Source: Mergibacter septicus (lineage in GTDB: Bacteria; Pseudomonadota; Gammaproteobacteria; Enterobacterales; Pasteurellaceae). From it: 64,000 nucleotides of DNA. Each line of letters starts with the position of its first letter. Position 1 is the stretch's first letter. Position numbers and translations under genes: made by a program. This document shows positions 10,664 to 20,473 of this stretch, piece after piece. The notes under the pieces were generated by a model. That model was not told where the DNA came from. It searched no databases and saw only the letters and a program-made list of their open reading frames with translations. The stretch spans positions 405,001-469,000 of the forward strand of contig NZ_CP022013.1 in assembly GCF_003265225.1 (NCBI RefSeq), written 5' to 3'.

Positions 10664-11721
10664 TATTCATTTCCTTCATGACTGTTTTCAGTTTGGATTT
10701 TTATTGGTGTTACCTCTTGAGGTTGTACACGATGTTCACGTAAATTTAGTGGGTAATGGCAAGCAAATTCGTGTTGTTTTACTCGGCGTAATTGTGGCTT
10801 AATCACACACTTTTTTTGTGCAAAAGGACAACGAGGACCTAAGCGACATCCAATTGGCATATACCCGATTAAAGGAATAGAACCTCGTAAAGCACTAAGA
10901 TGGCTTTTAAAGGGTAATGCTTGACTAAAATCAGGTGAAGCGTGGATTAAAGCGACGGTATAAGGGTGGTGTGGATTTTCTAAAACCGCTTCTTTGCTAC
11001 CGTATTCAACACTTTGTCCACAATAGAGTACGCTAATGGTATGACACCATTCTCCGATAGAGACAATATCATTACCGAGTAATAATACTGATGTGCCATT
11101 ATTTTGATTCATACTGGCGAGTAAACGAAAAATCTGTTTTTGGGTGGTTGCTTCAAGAGAATTTGTTGCTTCATCAGCAATTAATAGGCGAGGTTGGTTT
11201 GATACCGCCATTGCAATCATTACTTTTTGGGCTTCACCCGGTGAAATTTCGTTTGGATAGCTATTCATAATATCGTGGTGATCTTTAATCCCTACTTTAT
11301 GCAGTAATTCAATGGCACGGCGTTTTTTCCAGCCGAACCACCGCCACCAACGTCCTTTAAATGTCCAGTTAGGAATAATCTGGATTAGTTGTTGCCCTAT
11401 TTTTCGAGTAGGATCAAGACAGGCGATTGGGTCTTGAAAGATCATAGAAATTTCACGTCCGATGATTTGGCGGCGTTTTGCTGGAGAAATTTTAAGTAAT
11501 TCAATGTTATTAAAGCGAAAACGATCGGCAGTAACCACCCAATCATCTTTATCCGCATTACAAATCACTTTTGCGATTAAACTTTTTCCCGATCCTGACT
11601 CTCCAATTAAACCACAAATGGTCGCTTCATTTAAGGTAAGATTAACATTATCTACTAAGCGTACTTTTCCGTTAGCTGTTTTGATATCAATGCAAAGATT
11701 ACGAATATCTAATAGTGCCAT
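10663..11721 (-). CDS. sapD: Sap peptide transporter ATPase SapD
   Basis: This OppD/DppD-type ATPase of the Sap importer has 352 residues. Walker A GESGSGKS lies at 40-47, the signature is ISPGEAQ (159-165), and Walker B LLIADE (179-184) keeps its catalytic Glu. The switch region reads GND (216-218), with Asn where His is expected. The C-terminal oligopeptide-transporter domain with clustered Cys is present (CRLGPRCPFAQKKC), typical of this ATPase class. It lies 14 bases downstream of sapC. Confidence 0.93.
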   Translation of the reverse strand: MALLDIRNLCIDIKTANGKVRLVDNVNLTLNEATICGLIGESGSGKSLIAKVICNADKDDWVVTADRFRFNNIELLKISPAKRRQIIGREISMIFQDPIACLDPTRKIGQQLIQIIPNWTFKGRWWRWFGWKKRRAIELLHKVGIKDHHDIMNSYPNEISPGEAQKVMIAMAVSNQPRLLIADEATNSLEATTQKQIFRLLASMNQNNGTSVLLLGNDIVSIGEWCHTISVLYCGQSVEYGSKEAVLENPHHPYTVALIHASPDFSQALPFKSHLSALRGSIPLIGYMPIGCRLGPRCPFAQKKCVIKPQLRRVKQHEFACHYPLNLREHRVQPQEVTPIKIQTENSHEGNE

Positions 11722-11735
11722 AATTCTGTTTTCTC

Positions 11736-12623
11736 TTAGGCGTAAGCTTTTGTAATTGCACGTAATAAGCTATTGCCAAATAAGGTAATAATAATAATTG
11801 AAAGTATAATTGCTACACCCGGTAGAATAACTGCCCACGGAGCGATATAGAGTAGATCTAATGAATCGTGGATCATCATTCCCCATTCAGGCATTGTTTT
11901 GGAAGCGCCAAGGGAAATAAAACTTAAAGCACTAATATCCATTAAAGCTAAGGTAAAGGCGCGAGTTGTTTCTCGTATAATTGTTGGCATAATATTAGGT
12001 AGTATGGTTTCTTTTAGTAATGCCCATTTTGAAATGCCTTCCAGCTGCAATAAAACGACATAATCTTTCTGTAATTCTACTTTTACCGCACTATAAACTT
12101 GATGTACAAAGTGCGGTAGTAGTGCGAGTAATATAGCTAGCATAGCGCTTTGTAAGCTACTTTCCATTAAGGCTGCAATAATAATTGCAATTAATAAGAT
12201 TGGAATAGATAAAAAGAGATCGAAGAAATTACCTAAAATTCTAGATTTTCTACCTTGATTAATTCCAATAATACAGCCTAAACTACAACCAATCAGTAGG
12301 GTTGGTACGACAATTGCCAAGGCTGAACCAAAGGTATAACGTGTACCCAGAATAATCCGACTAAATAGATCTCGCCCAATATCATCAGTACCAAGGAAAA
12401 AGGCAACTCGTCCTGTTTTTGTCCAAGCAGGAGGAATAAGTTCATTGCCAACAAATTGCATATTATTCCCATATGGAGATAAAAGTGGAGAAAAAAGTGC
12501 AATAAAACATAGGGCTAGAAAGAGAATAAGGCTAATTACAGCTAATTTATCTTGTCTAAAATGCTGCCAAATTTTTTGTTGAGGTGAAACTAAACGAAAA
12601 TCCTCAATATCTTTATCAAGCAT
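11736..12623 (-). CDS. sapC: Sap peptide transporter permease SapC
   Basis: This inner-membrane permease has 295 residues. After a cytosolic N-terminus, one membrane helix (about 28-50) is followed by FFLGTDDIGRDLFSRIILG, the hallmark loop of DppC/OppC-type permeases. Four or five further helices follow. The ATPase-coupling loop is around EGISKWALLKETILPNIMPTI. The length equals E. coli SapC. It overlaps the sapB end by 8 bases. The coding sequence contains an inverted pair of DNA uptake cores. Confidence 0.93.
   Translation of the reverse strand: MLDKDIEDFRLVSPQQKIWQHFRQDKLAVISLILFLALCFIALFSPLLSPYGNNMQFVGNELIPPAWTKTGRVAFFLGTDDIGRDLFSRIILGTRYTFGSALAIVVPTLLIGCSLGCIIGINQGRKSRILGNFFDLFLSIPILLIAIIIAALMESSLQSAMLAILLALLPHFVHQVYSAVKVELQKDYVVLLQLEGISKWALLKETILPNIMPTIIRETTRAFTLALMDISALSFISLGASKTMPEWGMMIHDSLDLLYIAPWAVILPGVAIILSIIIITLFGNSLLRAITKAYA
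12085..12117. repeat. Inverted pair of Hin-type DNA uptake signal cores inside sapC
   Basis: ACCGCACT (12085-12092) and AAGTGCGGT (12109-12117) are inverted copies of the Haemophilus-type uptake core, 16-17 bases apart. TACCGCACT and AGTGCGGTA can pair as a stem. This is the only exact nine-base AAGTGCGGT I noticed in the window. Confidence 0.7.
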
Positions 12624-13575
12624 ATCTATTTTTCCTATTAAATGGGTCTAACAGAAATGTTACAAAAGCGGCGATGAGATTAATTGTAATGACAACGATT
12701 CCAATGACTAATACTCCAATGGCAACAGAATTATAATCTTGTTCAGCAAGGGCTAGAATTAACCACTGGCCAATGCCAGACCAGTTAAAAATATTCTCAA
12801 TTAACATACATAAAGCCAAAGTTAGGGTGAAAATACGGATAAATGATGGGATTAATGGCATTAGGGTATTATGTAACACATAGAAACGTAAGATTTTGCA
12901 TTTTGACCAACCTCGGGTTGTTGCAACTTTAATATAGGATTGAGCAAAAATAATTTCTGCACGTTGTTGAGTTAGACGAGTAATCTCTAAGAATGGTGTA
13001 ATCATTAATACTAATGTTGGTAATGCTAAGTGTAATAATACATTTTGAATGATTTTTATTCTATAAGGTTGATCAATCAGCCACATATCAATAATTGGAA
13101 AACCTGTAATTGGTTTAATTTCATATAATAAATTATATTGCCCAACAGAAGAAATTGCCCAATGATGAGTGGCGGCTAAATAGAGTAGAATAGGACTTAC
13201 CCAGTAGATAGGAATAGCCAATGAGAGAGAAGAAATGATTCTAGTCGTTTTACCAAACCAATTATCCGCATAATATGCACCCAAAATGCCATAGCAAACA
13301 CCGAAAAAAATAGCGAGCAATAAGGCTAGAATACATAGTTCTAGAGTAGCAGGGAGAACGGATAGAATTTGTAAGCGTAATGATTCACCACCATTGTAGC
13401 TAATTCCAAAATCTCCACTGCATAAATTATGTAAATAGAGTACTAAACCATTAAACCAACCACCACCTAAATTTTGGTTAAGAGGATCTTTCAGCATAAT
13501 TTGGTAGCTGATTAAAACCAATACAAATAGAGAAAAACAGGTCAAAAAAGTACGGCGAAGTAAGGCGATAATCAT
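12616..13575 (-). CDS. sapB: Sap peptide transporter permease SapB
   Basis: This inner-membrane permease of the Sap importer has 319 residues and partners SapC. An N-terminal helix (about 9-27) precedes a periplasmic stretch. A core of five helices follows, with the coupling loop near VATTRGWSKCKILRFYVLHNTLMPLIP, as in DppB/OppB permeases. Its length is close to E. coli SapB. The start overlaps sapA by 4 bases (ATGA type) and its end overlaps sapC by 8 bases, so the operon is tightly coupled. Confidence 0.93.
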   Translation of the reverse strand: MIIALLRRTFLTCFSLFVLVLISYQIMLKDPLNQNLGGGWFNGLVLYLHNLCSGDFGISYNGGESLRLQILSVLPATLELCILALLLAIFFGVCYGILGAYYADNWFGKTTRIISSLSLAIPIYWVSPILLYLAATHHWAISSVGQYNLLYEIKPITGFPIIDMWLIDQPYRIKIIQNVLLHLALPTLVLMITPFLEITRLTQQRAEIIFAQSYIKVATTRGWSKCKILRFYVLHNTLMPLIPSFIRIFTLTLALCMLIENIFNWSGIGQWLILALAEQDYNSVAIGVLVIGIVVITINLIAAFVTFLLDPFNRKNRYA

Positions 13576-15305
13576 AGGTTACCTCGGTCAAAATAAAGCA
13601 TACTGAAATCAACATTGCCAAAAGGTGTTAAATTTAACCCTTTTATAGTTTGCCTTGCAATAATGACTTTTGATGCATTTGCAAGAGGAATAATAGGTAC
13701 CTGTTGCATAGCTAACTGCTGGGCGAGGTCATAATTTAATGCTCTGGCTAGAGTGTCGTCTGTTTGTAATCCTTGCATAATGAAATTATCAAACTGAGGA
13801 TCACACCAATTACTTAGATTCGCTAAACTATGGCGAGTTTGACAACTTAAAATTGGGCGTAAAAAACCATCGGGATCAAGACTATTTGCTTGCCAGCCTG
13901 TTAAGATCATATCGTAATCACTTTTTCCTGAACGGATTTGTTGATTAAGAAAATTGCGTGTAATTATTTTAATTTTAACTGGAACACCAACTTGACTTAG
14001 ATCGAATTTGATCATTTCAGCCATTTTAACAGGGTTAGGGTTATATACTCGATCTTCATCGACTACCCACATTATCAATGGCTTAGTTAAAATAGAGCGG
14101 ATTGATTTTAACATTTCTCCTGCTTTTTTAGGTTCATAATCAAAAGCAAAAGAAGTGGTTTGCATTTGAGAGGTTAATGAGATTTGTGGTATTAAACCAT
14201 TTGCTACTTTTGCTGTATTGTAATAAATCTGACGAATTAGTCGGGAACGATTAATTGCGAGAGCAATGGCTTGTCGATTCTGACTATTTTGCATAAAAGG
14301 GCGTTCGGTATTTAAAGCAAGAAAAGCAAGATTGGTATCATCAACAGATTGTATTTGAATATTGGGTTGTTGCTTAATTAACTCAACTTGCCCCGGATCA
14401 GGAAGTGCAAGGATATCGCATTCATGGTTAAGAAACTTTGTTAACCGTCCACTGCGAGTTGATGAAATATCAAGCACAATATTTTTAATTTTGCTCGCCT
14501 CTCCCCAAAAGTCAGGGTTTCTAACGAGGCGAATATGGTGATCTCGAGTATGATTTTTAACTAAATAAGCCCCAGTACCAATTGGCTTGGTATATAGTTG
14601 TGCAAGATTATCATCTGCAGCGAGTTGTAAAGCATATTCATAAGAGAGAATCGCAGCATATTGACCTGCTAAGTGAGAAAGCATTGATGCATCGGGTGAG
14701 GTTAATTTAATTTCAACTAAATAAGGATTCACCGCTCGGATAGAAATAATTTTCTTGGCTAATTTAAGACTATCAAAATAGGGAATAAACGCTTTTTTAG
14801 CATTAGCATTGAAAATAGCAAGTTGGGAGTGAGGTAAAGTGGTATTTAATGGTTCATTTAATTCAGGTAAAGCGGTATTTTTACCCAATAAACGGTTTAA
14901 TGAAAAGACCACATCATCGGCATTTAAATTTCTAGTTGGTGTAAACCATGGAGTGTGATGAAATTTAATGCCACGCTTTAATTTTATTAACAGGGTTTTT
15001 CCATCTGCAGATAAAGAATAGCTTTTAGCCAACGAAGGGATAAGCTGGTTATTTGTTTTTTGTTCAAATAAACGATTGTAGATTTGTTGATTAATAATAT
15101 TAATACCTAAACTTGCATCTGCTTTTTGCCAATTTGGAATCAGAGAAGCTGACCGAGCACAATAAACTAAACTATTTTCTCTCAATTCTTTTGGTGGTGT
15201 TTGAATCGCATACACAGAGGTTGAAATACCATATAAGGCACTAATTAGTAAGCAAAATCGATAAATAAAAGATTGAAGGCAAACGCCATTATATATAAAA
15301 GACAT
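13572..15305 (-). CDS. sapA: Sap transporter periplasmic peptide-binding protein SapA
   Basis: This periplasmic solute-binding protein (SBP family 5) has 577 residues and delivers peptides, and in Haemophilus also heme, to SapBCDF. It has a signal-peptide-like N-terminus with a hydrophobic core (about 14-31) ending SVYA. The family signatures are LAKSYSLSADGKTLLIKLKRGIKFHHT and DADDVVFS-like motifs. The only in-frame ATG is 15305, but its spacing to the nearest GGAG (14 bases) is poor. A closer ATG at 15316 opens a different, short frame. It is the first gene of the sap operon and divergent from ycjX. Confidence 0.92.
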   Translation of the reverse strand: MSFIYNGVCLQSFIYRFCLLISALYGISTSVYAIQTPPKELRENSLVYCARSASLIPNWQKADASLGINIINQQIYNRLFEQKTNNQLIPSLAKSYSLSADGKTLLIKLKRGIKFHHTPWFTPTRNLNADDVVFSLNRLLGKNTALPELNEPLNTTLPHSQLAIFNANAKKAFIPYFDSLKLAKKIISIRAVNPYLVEIKLTSPDASMLSHLAGQYAAILSYEYALQLAADDNLAQLYTKPIGTGAYLVKNHTRDHHIRLVRNPDFWGEASKIKNIVLDISSTRSGRLTKFLNHECDILALPDPGQVELIKQQPNIQIQSVDDTNLAFLALNTERPFMQNSQNRQAIALAINRSRLIRQIYYNTAKVANGLIPQISLTSQMQTTSFAFDYEPKKAGEMLKSIRSILTKPLIMWVVDEDRVYNPNPVKMAEMIKFDLSQVGVPVKIKIITRNFLNQQIRSGKSDYDMILTGWQANSLDPDGFLRPILSCQTRHSLANLSNWCDPQFDNFIMQGLQTDDTLARALNYDLAQQLAMQQVPIIPLANASKVIIARQTIKGLNLTPFGNVDFSMLYFDRGNL

Positions 15306-15503
15306 AAGATATTCATTTTCTCCAATTCAGATTGTCTTATCATAGCATAACTGGCAGAGATGTTCTCAATCTTACCGCATTATCTCTTGTAATAAGGGGG
15401 ATTAAAATAGAGATAGGATTGGTTGGTGAGGGTAAATTGAGTTTATCTTTAAGCATAAAGTAGCTTAGAATAAGCAAAATCTAGCTTTTCTTCTAGGGGG
15501 ATT

Positions 15504-16928
15504 ATGTTTAATCAGCTTCAACAGGGTGTAGAAAATTTAATTGATCGAGGATTAGATCGGCGTTTGAGGGTAGCGGTTACAGGCTTAAGTCGAAGTGGTA
15601 AAACGGCTTTTATCACCTCGGTGATTAATCAATTATTAGCAATTAATACACAAGGTGGGCAACATTTACCATTATTTGAACCTGCTCGTACTAGACGGAT
15701 TGTGGGGGTGCAACGTGTTGCTCAAACAGATTTAATGTTACCAAGGTTTGATTATCAGGCGAATTTGCAAGATCTCTATCAAACACCACCACAATGGTGT
15801 CAATCAACAACAGGGATTGGTCAGATTCGTTTAGCTCTTCGTTATCAACATCAACATAGTTTTTTACGCCATTTAAAGCTACATTCAACCCTGTATGTTG
15901 AATTTTTTGATTATCCTGGGGAATGGTTATTAGATTTGCCGTTACTTAATTGGAATTTTCAGCAATGGTCACAACAATATCAACAGCAACAACAGTTTTC
16001 TAGTGCAAGGCAGATCTCTGAATTTAATTGTTGGCAACAAAAGGTAGCAAAATTAGATCTATTTTCAACCGCAGATGAAAATGTGTTAGCTCAGCTGGCG
16101 AAAGAGTACACCCAAATTTTGCATCAATATAAAACGTTGGGCTTGCAATTAATTCAGCCGGGGCGTTTTGTCTTACCCGGAGAATTGGAAAATGCACCAG
16201 TATTACAATTTTTTCCATTGTTGGCATTATCCCCTCAACAATGGCAACAGTTGAATAAAACAGCCTCAGCGAATAGTTATTTTATGGTTTTGAAAAAACG
16301 TTATAACCATTATTGTGAAACGGTGGTTAAACCTTTTTATCAAAATTACTTTATTCATTTTGATCGACAAATTATTTTAGCGGATTGTTTAACCCCTCTT
16401 AATCATAGTCGAGTAGCGTTTGAGGAATTACGCTTAGGTTTACAACAACTTTTCCATAGTTTTAAGTATGGTAAACGTTCTCTTTTTAATCGTTTGTTTG
16501 CCCCTAAAATTGATAAGTTATTATTTGCAGCAACGAAAGCAGATCATATTACAACGGATCAAATTCCTAATTTAATTAGCCTCTTACGGCAATTAATTCA
16601 ACAAGATGGTGAACATTTAACTTTTCAACATATTCAACTAGATTACACGGCTTTGGCATCAATTCGTGCTACTCAACAAGTGATTGTACAAGCAAAAAAT
16701 GATACCACTCAATATAAAGCATTACAGGGAAGGAGATTATCGGATCAACAACAAATCACAGTATTTCCCGGTACTGTACCAGCTAATTTGCCTCCAGCTA
16801 CGTTTTGGCAAAAAAATCGTTTTGCTTTTGATCCGTTTCAACCACCAATCTTAGATGAAGGAAAAGTATTACCACATTTGAGATTAGATGCAGTACTACA
16901 ATTTTTATTAGCTGATAAATTAGAATAA
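15504..16928 (+). CDS. ycjX: YcjX family GTP/GDP-binding stress protein (DUF463)
   Basis: This cytosolic protein of 474 residues carries a P-loop near the N-terminus (TGLSRSGKTAFITS, about residues 26-39), followed by conserved blocks such as FFDYPGEWLLDLPLL. The family is a nucleotide-binding protein of unclear role, often linked to the phage-shock response. RBS AGGGGG lies close to the ATG. ycjF follows 20 bases downstream. The ycjXF pair lies next to the sap operon here. Confidence 0.9.
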   Translation: MFNQLQQGVENLIDRGLDRRLRVAVTGLSRSGKTAFITSVINQLLAINTQGGQHLPLFEPARTRRIVGVQRVAQTDLMLPRFDYQANLQDLYQTPPQWCQSTTGIGQIRLALRYQHQHSFLRHLKLHSTLYVEFFDYPGEWLLDLPLLNWNFQQWSQQYQQQQQFSSARQISEFNCWQQKVAKLDLFSTADENVLAQLAKEYTQILHQYKTLGLQLIQPGRFVLPGELENAPVLQFFPLLALSPQQWQQLNKTASANSYFMVLKKRYNHYCETVVKPFYQNYFIHFDRQIILADCLTPLNHSRVAFEELRLGLQQLFHSFKYGKRSLFNRLFAPKIDKLLFAATKADHITTDQIPNLISLLRQLIQQDGEHLTFQHIQLDYTALASIRATQQVIVQAKNDTTQYKALQGRRLSDQQQITVFPGTVPANLPPATFWQKNRFAFDPFQPPILDEGKVLPHLRLDAVLQFLLADKLE

Positions 16929-16948
16929 TTTTGAGAGTGAAATAAGTT

Positions 16949-18082
16949 ATGCGCCAAAAACAGATTTTTGATGATGAAAGTGTGATTAAGTCAAGTGATA
17001 TTAGTCAACAAGCAGAACAAGAGTGGCAATTTCAAGCACAACAAATTTTTCATCCAGAAGAAACGCTTGAGGTAGCGTTAGATCTCAATGCGGAACAAGA
17101 AATTAATCAACACTTAGAAAGTGTGATTGATCCTTATTTATCCATAGAAGAAGAGTTAATACCTCCTACTGCTAAGCGTTGGAAGAAAAGAGTATTGCAG
17201 ATTATTGGTTTTTTATTTGGTGGTGCGGTGCTTGCTCAGGCCATTCAATGGCTAGTTGATAGTTGGCAGCAGCATCAATGGATCTATTTTGCACTATCAA
17301 TAAGTTTTAGTTTATTACTTATGTTAGTCTTGTTTGAAATAATGACTGAATGGCGACAACTTAAACGCTTACAACGGTTAGAACAAACTCGACAAGAAAG
17401 TATGACTTTCTTTTTAGATGAATTTCAGCTTGCAAATAATCATCAATTTGAACAAGCGGTTGCTTTTTGTGAGGAGATTATCAAACGAAATAAATCATTA
17501 ACTCAAAATATCCCAATAGCACAATGGCGACAACAGTTAAATCCAGCACAAAAAGGAACAGAAGTATTATGGTTGTTTAGCCAAAATATATTGAAACCTT
17601 TAGATCAACAAGCACAAGCATTAATTAGTCGTAATGCGATAGAAACGAGCATAATGGTTGCAGTCAGTCCCGTTGCTCTTATTGATATGCTATTGATTGC
17701 ATGGCGGAATATCCGTTTACTCAGGCAAATTGCAGGATTATATGGCGTTGAATTAGGTTATATAAGTCGCATACGTTTATTAAAAATGGTGCTATTTAAT
17801 ATTGCTTTTGCAGGGACGACAGAGCTGATACAAGAAGTGGGTATGGATTGGTTATCACAAGATATTACCGCTAAATTATCAAGCCGTATGGCTCAAGGTT
17901 TAGGCGTTGGATTATTAACTGCTCGTTTAGGTCTAAAAGCTGTGGAGTTTTGTCGCCCAATCGTATTTAGAAGTGATGAAAAAATTAAGTTGAGTGGATT
18001 ACATAAAACCTTATTAGGTGAATTAAAACAACAAATTTTACGGACAGAAAAATATAAACCAGAGACAAAAAATAAAATATAG
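16949..18082 (+). CDS. ycjF: YcjF family membrane protein (TIGR01620)
   Basis: This inner-membrane protein of 377 residues has two adjacent transmembrane helices (about 74-92 and 98-120) after a charged cytosolic N-terminus. Conserved helical segments around ISRNAIETSIMVAVSPVALIDMLLIAWRN follow. Its function is unknown. It is the constant partner of ycjX and probably co-transcribed with it. No psp genes are visible nearby. Confidence 0.88.
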   Translation: MRQKQIFDDESVIKSSDISQQAEQEWQFQAQQIFHPEETLEVALDLNAEQEINQHLESVIDPYLSIEEELIPPTAKRWKKRVLQIIGFLFGGAVLAQAIQWLVDSWQQHQWIYFALSISFSLLLMLVLFEIMTEWRQLKRLQRLEQTRQESMTFFLDEFQLANNHQFEQAVAFCEEIIKRNKSLTQNIPIAQWRQQLNPAQKGTEVLWLFSQNILKPLDQQAQALISRNAIETSIMVAVSPVALIDMLLIAWRNIRLLRQIAGLYGVELGYISRIRLLKMVLFNIAFAGTTELIQEVGMDWLSQDITAKLSSRMAQGLGVGLLTARLGLKAVEFCRPIVFRSDEKIKLSGLHKTLLGELKQQILRTEKYKPETKNKI

Positions 18083-18274
18083 TATGGAAATCAAAAACTT
18101 ATAAAATTATTTCAGAGGAAAAGAGATTTTATCTAATTTTTACGAAAATATTTTAAAAATTTTTTGAACTTTTTAGTTTTATTTCACTCTAACTGAACAA
18201 GAGAGCATAAAACGGAGAATATTTCAAAGAATTAGATAATAGTCCATTTACTTGATCTTTTATTTGCACATATT

Positions 18275-18307
18275 AAAAAGTGTAGTCTATTTTAGACTAC
18301 ACTTTTT
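18275..18307. terminator. Strong bidirectional terminator between ycjF and mrcB
   Basis: A perfect 15-bp inverted repeat (AAAAAGTGTAGTCTA / TAGACTACACTTTTT) has a 3-base loop and A/T runs on both sides. It separates the converging ycjF and mrcB genes and can stop transcription from both. Confidence 0.9.
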
Positions 18308-18321
18308 ATTTTTTGATCGTT

Positions 18322-20457
18322 TTATTGTGTTTGAAGTTGTAACGGAGCAGGCATTGCCTGTTGTAAGTAGCTTTGATATAACGGCAATGCACCACTTGAT
18401 CCCGTTAATTTTGTTGTCTCATTATTATCTAACCCAACCCAAATCGTTGTTACATTATTTCCATCAATACCGACAAACCAGCTATCTCGCCCATTATTGG
18501 TGGTTCCCGTTTTTCCAGCTAAATGTAAATTCGCAAAAGACCGTCCAATCTTTGTTGCAGTCCCTCTTGCTACCACTTGTTGCATTGCATAAAGTGTTTT
18601 TAAACTGGCTAGACGAGAAACAACTTGTTTTGCTTGTGCTTGTTGAACATAAAGTAATTGACCATTATGTTTCGTTATCGCTGTTAAAGTGGTTAATGGA
18701 ATTTTTTTCCCTCGATTAGCTAAAGTTTGATATAGCTTGGTAACAGCATAGGGAGAAATGGCATAACTACCAAGTAGCATAGCTGGTACAGCAGGGATCT
18801 GTTCTTCTGTCCAGCCCATCTTTTTTTGTAACTCAATGATTCGATCTAAGCCTATTTTCATGCCGATATTTACAGTGGGAATATTTAATGAACGAGCTAA
18901 GGCATCAACCAGTGGTACAGGAGAAGAATATTGACGATTATAATTACGAGGTCGCCACGCTGGAGAATCTTTCCGTACAATCGTGATAGGTTGGTTTTCA
19001 ATAAGTGTTGTTAATTGAAACTGTTGTGGCCTATCCAATGCCGCCAAATAGATTGATGGTTTGACTAAAGATCCAATTTGTCTTTTGGCAGTTAAAGCAC
19101 GATTAAAACCCGCATACTGTGGGTTGGCTCCACCAACAATAGCCCGAATTTTTCCATTATGATAGTCAGCTACCACCATGGCAGCTTCTAAATTCTTTAT
19201 CTGGTATTTTGTTTGGAGGTTAGAGATATTTTTTACCACAGCTTCTTCGGCAGCTTGTTGTAACTTAGGATCCATAGTGGTAAAGATTTTAGCACCAATC
19301 AGCTGTTGAGTTTCATTACCGAATAATTGGCGTAATTCATAGCGAAGGCTATGTATAAAAGCGGGATAACGTTGTTTTAATTGCCCTTGAGCTTGAATTC
19401 TGATTGGACGTTGACTTAAGAGGGTATATAGAGATTGATTGATAAGATGGTGTTCTAACATCAACGATAATACTACATTTCTGCGATCAAGGGCCAAATT
19501 GGGGTGACGCCAAGGATTATAGAGGGAAGGCCCTTTAACCATACCAACTAACAGAGCGATTTGATCTAAACTAATTTCTTTGATCGGACGTCCAAAATAA
19601 AATTGACTTGCCAAGGCAAAGCCTCGAATTTGATTATCACCATTTTGTCCAAGATAAACTTCATTGAGATAGACTTCTAAAATCCGATTTTTGTCGTAAC
19701 GCCAGTCTAATAGTAATGCCATGATAACTTCGTTTAATTTTCGGCTAATTGTCCGTTGATTAGTTAAAAAAAGATTTTTAACTAATTGTTGTGTTAGTGT
19801 ACTTCCACCTTGTACTGTATGCCCCGCTTTTAAATTAGTTAGCATTGCACGTAAAATACCAAGTGGGCTAATTCCTTCGTGTCCAAAGAAATTACGATCT
19901 TCAGTTAACAATAGGGTTTCAATTAATAACCTAGGGTACTCTTTTAATGGAGTAGCTAAGCGTTCTTGATTATCACCATCAAGCATTGCAATTAATTTAG
20001 GGGCAAGACGAAACGCATTAACCGTACGGTTATGAACAAGATCTTCAATTTTATACAGGCGATTTGCTTTAAAGGATAAACGCAATAAACGTTGTGGTTC
20101 AGCCTTATCAGGGAAAGCAAAATTACGGCGAATTAAGGTTAATTTATTGTTTTCGATCTTAAAATCAGCAGGAGTAATTACCTCTACTGTTTGGCGATAG
20201 CCGTGTTCTAAAAGCATTTGTTGGACTTGAGCTAACGTCAGATTATCTTTGAGATCAATTGTTTGGATATGAGCATAAACTTCTGCTGGTAATTGCCAAA
20301 TCTGTCCATCCATTTTTTGGCGGATTTTATGATCAAGATAAGCAAGATAGAAAATCGCTAAACAGAAAAACGTTAACCCGACTTTCAGGATAAAACGTTG
20401 AATCTGTTTGGAATTGTTCTTTTTTTTCTTTGAAGATGGCTTTTTCTGGTTGCTCAT
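18322..20457 (-). CDS. mrcB: Penicillin-binding protein 1B (bifunctional peptidoglycan synthase)
   Basis: This class A PBP (711 residues) polymerises and cross-links peptidoglycan. A basic cytosolic tail and one transmembrane helix (about 22-42) lead into a UB2H-like domain (about 50-140), the LpoB-docking domain of PBP1b. The glycosyltransferase motifs are TEDRNFFGHEG (Glu near 186) and GGSTLTQQLVKNLFL. Transpeptidase motifs are SLVK, SLN and KTGTTN. The protein is shorter than E. coli PBP1b (844), mostly at the termini, but all catalytic motifs remain. It lies 16 bases after sbcB on the same strand. Confidence 0.94.
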   Translation of the reverse strand: MSNQKKPSSKKKKNNSKQIQRFILKVGLTFFCLAIFYLAYLDHKIRQKMDGQIWQLPAEVYAHIQTIDLKDNLTLAQVQQMLLEHGYRQTVEVITPADFKIENNKLTLIRRNFAFPDKAEPQRLLRLSFKANRLYKIEDLVHNRTVNAFRLAPKLIAMLDGDNQERLATPLKEYPRLLIETLLLTEDRNFFGHEGISPLGILRAMLTNLKAGHTVQGGSTLTQQLVKNLFLTNQRTISRKLNEVIMALLLDWRYDKNRILEVYLNEVYLGQNGDNQIRGFALASQFYFGRPIKEISLDQIALLVGMVKGPSLYNPWRHPNLALDRRNVVLSLMLEHHLINQSLYTLLSQRPIRIQAQGQLKQRYPAFIHSLRYELRQLFGNETQQLIGAKIFTTMDPKLQQAAEEAVVKNISNLQTKYQIKNLEAAMVVADYHNGKIRAIVGGANPQYAGFNRALTAKRQIGSLVKPSIYLAALDRPQQFQLTTLIENQPITIVRKDSPAWRPRNYNRQYSSPVPLVDALARSLNIPTVNIGMKIGLDRIIELQKKMGWTEEQIPAVPAMLLGSYAISPYAVTKLYQTLANRGKKIPLTTLTAITKHNGQLLYVQQAQAKQVVSRLASLKTLYAMQQVVARGTATKIGRSFANLHLAGKTGTTNNGRDSWFVGIDGNNVTTIWVGLDNNETTKLTGSSGALPLYQSYLQQAMPAPLQLQTQ

Positions 20458-20473
20458 AAAACAGTAAACATTT

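Noticed and set aside
18252-18719. Plus-strand frame of 155 codons
   Set aside because: It is antisense to the end of mrcB and covers a terminator; no family features.
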